Below, in pieces: positions 47,441 through 57,478 of a DNA stretch of 64,000 nucleotides (positions are counted from its first letter, which is position 1; every line of letters starts with the position of its first letter). The notes beneath the pieces are model-generated. The model was not told the origin of the DNA. It saw only the letters and a program-made list of their open reading frames with translations, and searched no databases. A program made the translations under genes and the position numbers. The stretch covers positions 1-64,000 of the forward strand of contig JAYXKI010000022.1 in assembly GCA_037892935.1 (NCBI GenBank). Direction: 5' to 3'. This DNA comes from Phlebopus portentosus. Its lineage: Eukaryota > Basidiomycota > Agaricomycetes > Boletales > Boletinellaceae.

Positions 47441-49754
47441 CCTTCTGTGCCTTGCTGCTATACGAATGTCAGAGTACTGTAGTCTGGTGTCTGATGTTAA
47501 CCTGAACCTTTATCCCAGGTGATTTGTCCCATGTCATTTGTTGACTGTAATAACCCCTTCTTTCAATTATTCCCATACTTCTAGCATTCATTCTATTGCT
47601 TCTTCTATAAGACTTTCAATGTTCGATGACGGCCTATAATATACTGGCCAATCAACTTTCACTGCAGTATTTTGGCACAAGGTCTAGTGATGATGCTGAT
47701 TGATCTAAGCTCTCATGCAGACCTTCAATACATAGAGACCCCTATTGCTGAGCCATATGGATACCTCATGATCATATGTGCTCATTCTGCTATTCAGTAA
47801 TATTTAGTCTATCATTTGCTCTAAGGGTCTAGGCTTATGTTGAATCTTGGCATCAGCTGCCTCTCTTATTACTAAACACTCCATGAAGTTCTTGAGGAGC
47901 CACTCTGAAAGAACCCAACTCCTTTGATATGCCAAATAGCAATTTGCACACACCAAGCTTTCATGAACTAAGCATCTGGTTATACTATATCAATAGTATC
48001 TTCTCTGCAAGAGTTCCACATATCTTATGATATTCTGGTCTTCTATCTGTGTGTAGCTTTGTTCCGGTAGAGAAGTGTATCCAATATGCATTCTGGATAA
48101 TTCTTCTTACAAATTGTATGAGTCCTCCCTCTTGTCATATTCGTCCTCATAATATTGTCAACTGAGTTCCTCTGGAACATCTTCAGCAGCTACCTCCCCA
48201 GGTACTTGCTGTATTAGTGGGCAAGAATTGCCTCCACTATTCTGTCTCTGGAGCCTTTTGAAATACTCTTAATTAGGCTGCATAATTTGGTGTGTAAGGT
48301 GTTTGATTCCACGCTGCATTAGGTATCTACAATTTTCATAACATTGGAGATGTAAGTCTAGGGTTACACTAGTCTCAATCCTTTTGCCTAAGCAGTGGTA
48401 TGTTATACAGAGGTGATCTATTCTATCTATCTACATTTAGCTATATCACATAGTCCCTTTACTAACCTTTCTAGTTATGATCTGAGTTAGGGATGCTTTT
48501 AAAGTTGAGATAGAATAAGAGCAGATTGGGATTTTTAAGAGGCATAGTAGTATAAAGCACACAGTAAATTGTGTATTAACAATGTCACTAGTGTGTTAAG
48601 AGGATCAAAAGATAAAGCAAAGTTGGCCTACTTTTAATGTTATTTATGCTTTTTAGATAATCTATTTTTCATTCTATTTCTTACTCATCTCCTCTTCACT
48701 TTACTTCACCTTGCTCCACTTTTCTCCACTATTATATCACTTTTTTTTCATCATTCTGCTCCACTAAGTGCTACTTTGCTCTAACATATCTCTACTATGA
48801 TGGAATTCTATAGAGTTGCTGACTAAGATAATAGAGATGCTGCTCCAGTATAAAAAGCTCTACTATCAGTGCTCTATTATAATGTCAAGTCTATTATTAG
48901 GTGAGATTGTAGCTCTTGGTGCAATGTAGATAGCTCAATATATGACTCTTTGCTGTTTATCTTATAATCTGAAGGGTGTAAGTATAACTCGCATATCGAT
49001 ATTGAGATATCAGGTTAGTATAGAGTATAGTTCAATACATACCATAAACTGTATGAGTTCTAATGGGGGATGTAATTGTGTTCAAGTGACTAGCTATGCT
49101 TTGCCTAGAAGTCAAATGTCATAAATATAATGCCATATCTTTTATTGGAGTACTAGTTATAGTTGCTTAGTATTTAGATTCACATTTCTTAGTAAATAGA
49201 GGTTCACTTATACTGTAGAAGCTGAATATAGATTGTGCAGCTCTGGCTTGTACTATCCTAGTATCCTCTAAGTTATAGAGTCTGCAGCTTAAGAGGTTCG
49301 AGTTATAATAATGAGTTTCTCATATTGCTTAAATACTATAGGATTTGATAGATTGGCATGTAGTGCTTCTTGTGTATAATATTAAACTTCAATCTAGCAG
49401 TTATATATTTCACTTGTAGTATGACCTACCACAAAGTATATCTTATAAAGGACTATGTACATTTGGGCACAAGTTTAATAGTGCTAGAATGCCAGTGATA
49501 TCTTTATTAGGCTTAAATTAGCCTTTTACACTTTAGTGGTTAGATGTTAGGCTTTAGTAGTCATGTTCTAGACTTCTCAGGCTTCTAGTAGTTTTGATCA
49601 TTTCTCAAGTTCTTTCAATCAGATTAGATTGAGTGTTTAGTTAGTGGTATCAAGGTAATGGTTAGCAGTAATAAGTCAGTGATGATAATTGTTGTGTGCT
49701 TCTCAGGTGCCTATATATTACTATTAATACTGATAAACATTGCCTTGATTGTAT

Positions 49755-50747
49755 TGAAACCTGTCTGCCAGCTCTAAAGGCCAACTGACAGTCTAAAGGT
49801 CTAAGTTTAATCTCTGAAGGTCAACCAGATATATACAATATAAGAGGGAGTGTCTACAATGTGAAAAGTATATGCTGTTGTTGAGAGAAATAGCTAGGAG
49901 AAGGAGAAAGCAAAATACAAAAGAGTGCCATATTGGAAGTGTAAACTAAGCCATCTATTCTAAGATCAAAAACTAACTAGCTAAGTTAATAATGTAAAAT
50001 AAGAAATCAAAAGTACTTGTTGAGACAATCCTAACAGATCAAGAATCACAATGAATGGATAAGAAATAAGGGAGATACAGACTAAACAAGATATTAGAAA
50101 AGCTGTTGTAAAGTGAAACTCATCACAATGAAGCAGAACTCTGCAGAACTCTTGGGTGAAAATACTCAAAGATATAAAACAATGAGATGATTCAAATAAA
50201 TATTGGACTGAGATAATCAGAGAAGAACTGATGGAGTTAGAGTAAAATTGATAATCTGCTGAACTAGAGTATATACATAGCTGGTGCAACTGTTGGAACT
50301 GGACTGGAACTTGGGAGAATGAGCTGGGATAATGCTGAGAGACTAGAGAACTTGACTGAAGATAATATGAGTTAAAACTTGAGCATTCCAGGGCTCTCCC
50401 TTTTCATTAGAGTGGTACAGGAGGCTTATATACAGTAGTGAGTCATCTATACAACAAAGGCTCAAAATATAATTCAGAGAGATAAATAAGGAAAGAAACT
50501 AAGTAGAATATAAATATAGATACCTAACCAAGTCATCTGCATCATAGCCTGTTGTCTGAAAGGGATAGACAATAGAGAGAGAGGCTAGATGAAGGGAAAC
50601 ATAAGGCTGCTAAACCATAAATGTATAATCTACTGATCTATACTGCAGACCCTTCCACATATAGTCATAGTCAATCATTCTGATAATTGACATGTCAGAT
50701 CATTCAAATAGAGTAGGTCCAAGCTCAAATCTGCAGGTATCTCTATA
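49755..50747 (-). mobile_element. Solo LTR W1, 993 bp, 4-bp TSD
   Basis: Reverse-complement partner of 60365-61357 with exactly the same length. The 4-bp duplication is gtat/gcat, where the uninterrupted Y1 has gcat. TG...CA ends (TGTAGAG and GTTTCA in sense orientation, one end mutated). It is inserted into Y3. Confidence 0.82.
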
Positions 50748-50839
50748 GCATGAATGTCAGTTTAGTTATGTGATTACTGGACCTATTACTAGTCATATTT
50801 AGAATGCTGATCCTATTGATCTGCCAATTGTGTTGATCT

Positions 50840-52443
50840 TGTTAGGATCAGCATTTTCGGATGAGGTAGTCAGTCCGAGTGCATCAAAACAAGTCCCTGC
50901 TTCCTTCTTCTGACAATGTATAATTGGAGAGTAGAGTAGCAAAGATTAGATGTACTATTAAGAAGCAAGCTATAGGCTCAAGCTTAACTCAGCAGTAGAA
51001 CAGAGGTTCAATCAAAGGGGTACAGTTATGATTGAAGGTACAAAATAATTTTGCTGAGGGACAACACCCCACTCAGCTGGCACTTTAAATAAAGTTTCTA
51101 CTGAATACTACCGACTATCAAATACTACCGACTATGCCTTGCCATTGGTTAGGACAGTATGTTTCAGCTAGTGTCACCACCCCAGTCTTTAGTCGGTGGT
51201 ACCACTGACAATCCTGGTGGTGCTACCGACACTCCTGGTAGCATCACCGCATACTTCTTTCTATATCAGGCAGTCCCTTCTTTACCTCCATTCCGAAGAA
51301 GCTTCCCCAGGCTTCTATCGATCATTGTTCCTATCATATGTTAATCCCTAACACTAATCCTCCCATGATAGACTTCTTTCCTGTGCCACGATCTCACTTT
51401 GCCGGCGCTCCGTTACTCCGGCCAAGCTTCTGCCATTAGTCTTCCATCATAGGGCCAACTGTTATCTCGGGACCTGAGATCAGTAACCCCTGCCGATCTT
51501 CAGAGGTTAATCTCAGCAGCTGTGTAAACTTGGCAGATACCTTTCTATGCCATGCCGCTATATCGATGTCAGAGAATTGTAGTCCAGTACCCGACGTTAA
51601 CCTGAATCTTCTTCCCAGGTGATTTGTCCCGCACCATTCGTTGACTGTAATAACCTCTTCTTCTGATCGTTCCCATGCTTCTAGCATTTGGTCCATTGCT
51701 TCTTCGATAAGACTTTCGACGTCCGATGGCGCCCTGTAATAGACTGGCCAATCGACTTCCACTGCAGTGTTTCGACAGAGGGTCTGGTGACGATGCTAAT
51801 TGATCCAGGCTCTCACGCAGACCTTCAGTGCATAGATATCTCTATCACTGAGCCATATGGATATCTCGTGATTGTATGCGCTCATTCCACGGTTTGGCAA
51901 TGGTTGGTCTAATGTTCATTCCGAGGGTCTGGGCTTATATTGAATCTTGACATCAGCTGCCTCCCTTGTTACTAAGTGCTCCACAAAGTTCTTGAGGAGC
52001 CACTCCGAAAGAACCCAACTCCTTTGGTATACCAAATAACAGTTCGTACAGACCAGGCTTTTGTGAACAAAGCGTCTAGTTGCACTATGTCGATATTGTC
52101 TCTTTTGTAGGAGTTCCATGTATCTTGCGATGTTTCTTTCCTCCATCTGCACGTAGCTTTGCTCGGGTGGAGGAGTATGTCCAATGTGCATTCCAGCTAG
52201 TCCTTCCTGCAAATTGTATGGATCCTCCCTCTCGTCACGTTCGTCTTCATAATATTGTCGATCAGGTTCCTCTTGAATATATTCTGCAGCTACCTCCTCA
52301 GGTCCTTGCTGCATTAGTGGGCGAGAATTGCCTCCACTATTCTGTCCTTGAAGCCTTTCAAAATGCTCTTGATTAGGCCACATAATTCGGTGTGTAAAGT
52401 GTCTGATTTCACGCCGCATTGGGTATCCACAATTTTCATAACA
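50840..52443 (-). mobile_element. Solo LTR X3, 1604 bp, TSD gatct
   Basis: Starts TGTTAGGATCAG and ends TTTTCATAACA on the plus strand. The duplication gatct is at 50835-50839 and 52444-52448. It is inserted into Y3. Of the four X LTRs it keeps the most CpG, so it is the least decayed and preserves the U3 ORF best. Confidence 0.9.
51436..52419 (-). pseudogene. U3 ORF of LTR X3, about 327 codons with two stops
   Basis: Begins at ATG 52419, only 24 nt inside the LTR, and runs to 51436, ahead of the putative TATA box (about 51085-51095). Pieces: MRREIRHFTHRIMWPNQEHF, an acidic linker (YYEDERDEREDPYN), HIGHTPPPEQSYVQMEE, a more hydrophobic part with CTNCYLVYQRSWVLSEWLLK, then WLSDRDIYALKVCVRAWIN, and a C-terminal part ending in GPMMED. 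Two in-frame stops separate the pieces: the TGA closing the first part at 51916-51918 and a TAG about 120 bases further on, where X4 has Gln. The related X4 copy is open through both positions. No known family recognised. Confidence 0.6.
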
Positions 52444-52477
52444 GATCTTGATGCAAGTTTTTAAGCAGATCCTTTTA

Positions 52478-53784
52478 GAGAGCTATAGTAATCTGTCTTT
52501 TACAACTAACATAGATAGATAAGCATTATAATCAAATTTATCTTTAAGTCAAACATTTAAATAGTAATCTCTTAAGCAGCACAGTATGTTCTTTATAGCT
52601 TTAAAAATATATGCAATGTCAAAGACATGTCCTTTGAGCTTGCCACTGAGAAATATCTAGCTTATAAGTATTTCTACAATTAGAACATTATCAAAAAATA
52701 GCACCCATAATGTAGAAATATAGACTTATTATATTAATAATTAGACAAGGGCAACAGGTACTATTATGAATTCTTTTATTTTAAAAAAGATGTTAGTTAA
52801 AATAAATCTAATAATTATAAAAAAATGATACTACTAACTGCTCAACAATTTTCTGGTATGAGCGACCTCCCCAAAAGTTCACGTTACTCAAGCTTCTGAG
52901 ATCTTGCTTTTACTCAAAGTTACAAATGAGAGTATATTCACAGCTAGCTCTACTTGTAAAATAATTGACTATCATATAACTATTTACAATCATTTTATTA
53001 CTCTCAGATATGAGCTGTCTTATTACTATACCAGAAAGCTTTTTTTACAGATCTCTTATATCAACAACTAGTGCACCTTCAGACTTATAGAATTTTATAG
53101 TTTCTTCATAAAGTTAATAGTTAGCTCTTTGGCTATCACTTCTATTCCTTTAGGATAATCAAGGTTGTCTTTCATTCTTACAAATTCTTTATAATATATT
53201 GCAATAGGAGAGCCACAAAGATAATTAGGGCACTTGTTATATATCAGGATCTTCAACTGCTAGAAATGCATCTTGCTAGTTCTTGCAACACTTAAGAGTG
53301 CAAGCACTCTTAACTCGAGGTTGACTTGCTTATTATGTTCTGAACATATTACAATTCTGATCTTAACTAGTCTCTGAAAACACTCACATTGTTTCAGCCT
53401 ATCATTCTAAAAAAGAGATCTTGATCATTTGAAAGATATAGCTATAACAGATTTAAAATAGATAGATAATTTTGCATTATAGAGGATAAACTAGATCAAA
53501 ACAGCCAACAACTTGCAAATCTAGATCAGTTACATTTTGAGTACCAAACACTTGGGGCAAAACCCTTTTTTCGAGCCTCAAAAACTTGATCTGAAACTGG
53601 AATCCAGCTAATCAGAGGCAAGCTTTCAATTCTGTTTCCTATTTAAGTAGCTCAGAAACAGAATTCTGCCCACTGTGAAATGAATTAGGCTCTTGCAGAA
53701 GCTATGGCTAAAAACTATGTTTAATGGATTATCATGATAAACAAAATTTTCTTAAAGATACTAGTCATTACTTGTTCAGCAGAT
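52478..53784. other. AT-rich stretch between Y3 and X4, unidentified
   Basis: 1.3 kb of strongly AT-rich, CpG-poor DNA. The minus strand around 53240-53100 reads a coding-like piece (GSPIAIYYKEFVRMKDNLDY, then PKGIEVIAKEL) that I cannot assign. A short palindrome pairs AATTCTGTTTC with GAAACAGAATT near 53627-53665. Probably an old transposon remnant. Confidence 0.4.
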
Positions 53785-54588
53785 TGTTAGGACCAACATT
53801 TTTGGATGAGGTGAGTAGTCTGAGCATACTGGAATAAGTCTCTGCTTCCTCCTTCTGACAATGTATAATTAGAGAGTAGAGTAGTGAAGGTTAGATGTAC
53901 TACTAAGAAGCGAGCTATAGGCTCAAGCTTAACCTAGCAGTAGAGCAGAGGTTCAATCAAAGGGGTACAGCTATGATTGAGAGTACAAAATAATTTTGCT
54001 GAGGGATAACACCCCACTCAGCTGGCGCCTTAAATAAACTTTTGGCTGAATACTACCAACTACTAAATACTACAGACTATGCCTTGCCATTGGTCAGGAC
54101 AATATGTTTCAGCTAGTGTCACCACCACTGCCTACCACCTGTGTCACCACCAAGTCCTAGCACCCAGTGTCACCACTGCTCCTAGGGACTGGTGGTACCA
54201 CTAGTTACTTTCTTCTATATTAGGTTAGCTTCTATTCATCTCCATTGCTCCAAAGCTTTTTCTGCACTTCTTCCGATCACCATTTCTATCACATGTTAAT
54301 CCTGTCTGCCAATCCTCTCATGAGAGACTTCTTTCATGTACCGAGATCTTGCTTCTTCAGCACTCCATTTCCTTGGCCAAGCTTCTGCCACTAATCTTCC
54401 ATCATAGGGCTAACTGTGATCTCAGGGTTTGGAATTAGCAGTCTCTGCCAATCTTCTGAGGTTAATCTTGGTAGCTGTGTAAACTTGGCAGATACCCTTC
54501 TGTGCTATGCCGCTATACTAATATCGGAGTACTGTAGTCCAGTGTCTGTCATTAACCTGAACTGTTGTCCTAGGTGATTCATTCTACA

Positions 54589-55167
54589 CTATTCATCTAC
54601 TATGATAATCCCTTCTTCTGATTGTTCCCATGCTTCTAGCATTCTTTCTATCGCTTCTTCTGTAAGACTTTCTATGTCTGATGGTGGCTTGTAATACACC
54701 AGCCAATTGACTTCCACTGCAGTGTTTTGACACAAGGTCTGGTGACAATGCTGATTGATCCAAGCTCTCACACAGACCTTCAATGCATAGATATCCCTAT
54801 CACTGAGCCATATGAATACCTCATGATCATATATGCTTATTCCGTGGTTTGACAATAGTTGGTCGAATATTCTTTCTGAGGGTCTGGGCTTATGTTGAAT
54901 CTTGGCATCAGCTGTCTCTCTTGTTACTAAGCACTCCATGAAGTTCTTGAGGAGCCACTCCGAAAGAACCCAACTCCTTTGGTATGCCAAATAGTAATTT
55001 GTACACACCAGGCTTTCATGAACAAAGTGTCTGGTTGCACCACGGCAATAGTGTCTGTTCTGTAGGAGTTCTACATATCTTGCAATATTTCGGTCTTCCA
55101 TCTGTATGTAGCTTCGTTCTGGTGGAGGAGTATGTCCAATGTGCATTCTAGATAATCCTTCTTGCAA
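54589..55167 (-). pseudogene. U3 ORF piece in LTR X4 (192 codons), cut by element Z
   Basis: Open minus-strand frame matching the middle of the X3 ORF: MHIGHTPPPERSYIQMEDRN, then SWVLSEWLLKNFMECLVTRE, then WLSDRDIYALKVCVRAWINQ, then a Glu-rich end. It shows that the stops in X3 are secondary. The 5' part of the frame continues on the far side of Z (62773-62970). Confidence 0.55.
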
Positions 55168-55179
55168 ATCATATGGGTC

Positions 55180-55597
55180 TGTAAGGACTCAAACATTTTT
55201 CTTTTCGTTTCTTATATCATCATTCATTTTAATATTCTTTTTCCTTTTCTTTTATTTTTCTTGTGCGCTTATTCATCCATTTGCCGGAACATTCCACAAT
55301 GTTCTATCATGCTCACTAATTATCCCACTCCTTGTTATATGACTTCCTATTAGAGTAGACCTTTCCTGCACTCAAAGTCTATATAAGTAGATAGTTTGAC
55401 TCTTTCATTCCTTGTCTTTCTATTCTACTTACCTTCATTGTGACATAGGTATCTACTCTTGTATTATTAGTTTACTGAATTCTACTTACCTTCATTGCAA
55501 CATAGCATGTGTATAGCCTGGCAACTCGCGTCAGCCAGTTGTTTGTTGTTGTGTTGGCCACCTCAAGATCAACGCCCGTTAGTCTCGCCGCTTAACA
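55180..55597 (+). repeat. 5' LTR of element Z (418 bp)
   Basis: TATA box TATATAAG at 55380-55387. The likely transcript start is about 34 nt later, at GTCTTTCTATT (55414-55424), which is complementary to the primer site at 55599-55609. Confidence 0.9.
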
Positions 55598-55598
55598 T

Positions 55599-55609
55599 AA
55601 TAGAAAGAC
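55599..55609 (+). other. Self-complementary primer-binding site of element Z
   Basis: AATAGAAAGAC, one base after the LTR, is the exact reverse complement of 55414-55424. This is the geometry of Tf1/sushi self-priming, where the 5' end of the RNA folds back as the reverse-transcription primer. Confidence 0.7.
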
Positions 55610-55979
55610 CTACTCTCGAACCTGTGGTTTAACTACTCATTCGTCGCTACTCCACGCAGGGGACATATCGACGGTCAACGACCGTGCCCATCCCGGATCT
55701 ATCCGAGCAACCCCTATCTTGCCCATCAAGGTCCAATTGACTTTGACGTGTCCCGATAGTTTCCGAAACAACCAACCAATCCTCCAATTGTAGCGCTCCG
55801 AATCACCCTTCTGTGGAACTCGCATCAGACATTCTCTTAGGTGACTCACAGAGTCCAATCATCATCAAGCATCTCATTCATCATCTACCTTGGGGCCTTC
55901 CAGCTAGTCATCAATTTCAAAGACGAGCCAGTTATCCAAAGCCGGTCCTGCCCGAACAGCATCCCAATCCTCATTTCAC

Positions 55980-57437
55980 CCCCAGCCTATCAAGGTGGAG
56001 CTAACTGATGAGCAACGAGCGGCCCTCCCTGCGAACTCTAGGTGGAGCGCTTCGTGAGGACATTATATCGTCAAAGCAGGGAATCAAGTCTTCGGCGCCT
56101 GGTGGGACGAGACTGCCAAGAGATGGTACTCCCAGAGGGAAGGAAAGTCCCTCCACTGGAGAGTGAAACAAGAAGGCGACATAGACGAGCCCTTGCCCCC
56201 TACTTCAATGCAACTAATGGCTCCATTACCAGGGCCATCAACATCGACAGGCCAGATGTCAGCCCCACCTATAGCACCTTCGTTGTCTTTCACCGAACTA
56301 CGAGAGCCTGCTCTGCTTGTACCAACAGACGAAGAGGAGGAAGACAAAGAAGAAGAATAAGAGATGTCGCTGTCGAAGGAATCAATAACGGACCTTGCTA
56401 CGGTGATTGCGCTAGCACTCCAAGCGGCAGGAGAAGGAACGAGCCAAGGATTGAAGTCGAACAAAGTTCATGTTGCCAAGCCCCGAGACTTCAATGGTGA
56501 GCACGGATATGTTGACTTCAAATGAGAGCTGCACCTATATGTTTATGTATCAGAGTCGGAGTTTAGGACGAGCAAGGCAAAGATTATGTTTGCTCTATCG
56601 TACATGAAGAGCGGTGCTGCGGCAAGCTGGGCAGAGAGCTACACAAGTAGCGCAATCAACAAACATGGTAGAATAACATTCAAGGACACTTGAGACGCTT
56701 TTCTGAAGAAACTCGACACCTCATTCAATGATCCGGCTCGTTCCCAGAAAACCTTCGAAAGGCTCAATGCGATGTACCAAGGGGACCTCAACGCTGGCGA
56801 GTTCTTCAATAAATTCGACATCTGTCGAGTTGACGCTGGACTGGCCACAGAGGCTCATGATAAATAGCTGATGAGTCGCTTGAAATGAGCGCTAAACCCG
56901 AAGGTAGTTGAAGGTATCATGCGCCTACCCAACGAACCAACGACGTATGAGGAGTTCAAGAAGGCTGCAGTCAAGGTCGACAGGGTCAAGTGCCAGATCA
57001 GGGATCTGATGGCCAAACGCAGGAGAAAGATGATCAGCTTGATGGTAGTAAAACTAGCGCTGCCACCACTGAAACGCCCAGCGCTGCCTCAACAAGTAAC
57101 TCATCCTTTCGTTCCTCCTGCCCAAGATCGTCGTGATGCAACTGGAGTAACATACGGAGGTCTAGGTCAGCCGATGGACATGATGATGAACCAGGCACAT
57201 CGTACGCGCGCTTGTTATAAATGTGGTCAAGTGGGCCACTACATCCGGGAATGCCCACGAGGCCAAGAAGCGATACGAGCGATCGTTGCAGCGTTCATTC
57301 CAGAAGACAGAGAAGCGCTCCTTGAGGAGCTCAGCCAAGCAAAGGAATCTTCCTTTAGTGACATCGATGTGCGAGCAGTGCCAACTGAGCTGGAAGAACT
57401 CGTAGAAGGCAAGGGTTTTCCGGAAGACCAGGCGTAG
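55980..57437 (+). pseudogene. Gag of element Z
   Basis: Reads VELTDEQRAALPANSRW, then VFGAWWDETAKRWYSQREGK, then a capsid-like region (AKPRDFNGEHGYVDFK, IMFALSYMKSGAAASWAESY, LDTSFNDPARSQKTFERLNA) and a CCHC knuckle (CYKCGQVGHYIREC, about 57213-57254). It ends at TAG 57435-57437. In-frame stops at about 56081 (TGA), 56358 (TAA), 56522, 56692, 56866 and 56885 (TGA) are each one transition from a sense codon. Confidence 0.85.
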
Positions 57438-57478
57438 ACATCGGGACGACTGGTCAATTTCCTAAAGGACTCTTTTCA

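Larger units (their letters stand above)
32637..48343 (-). mobile_element. Ty3/gypsy retrotransposon X, full length with two nested insertions
   Basis: Two LTRs of about 1.61 kb (32637-34245 and 45137-48343, the latter split by Y2) bound decayed gag, protease, reverse transcriptase, RNase H and integrase remains, in that order on the minus strand. The target duplication ttgga is present at 32632-32636 and 48344-48348. The LTR ends are TGTTA and TAACA. Removing Y1 and Y2 with their TSDs leaves about 12.6 kb. The element landed a few bases inside the left end of the older repeat Y3. A purine tract next to the 3' LTR and a self-complementary primer site next to the 5' LTR support the orientation. 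No frame is intact. Confidence 0.88.
45137..48343 (-). repeat. 5' LTR of element X (X2), split by Y2
   Basis: About 1614 bp of LTR once Y2 and its TSD are removed. The plus strand starts TGTTAGGACTAG and ends TTTTCATAACA. Confidence 0.85.
48344..52477 (-). mobile_element. Repeat Y3: older LTR-like copy, shattered by X, W1 and X3
   Basis: The first bases lie at 32630-32636, left of element X. The rest continues at 48344-49754, 50748-50839 and 52444-52477, separated by W1 and X3. It aligns with Y1 over its length but is heavily CpG-depleted, and its ORF is broken. The ends are TGTTGGAG and AGATCCTTTTA. No matching 5-bp TSD was found (gccct left, gagag right), so it may be one LTR of a rearranged element. 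Confidence 0.7.

Noticed and set aside
32630..52482. 5-bp TSD around Y3
   Set aside because: The left flank gccct and right flank gagag do not match even allowing transitions, so a clean solo insertion is not claimed for Y3.
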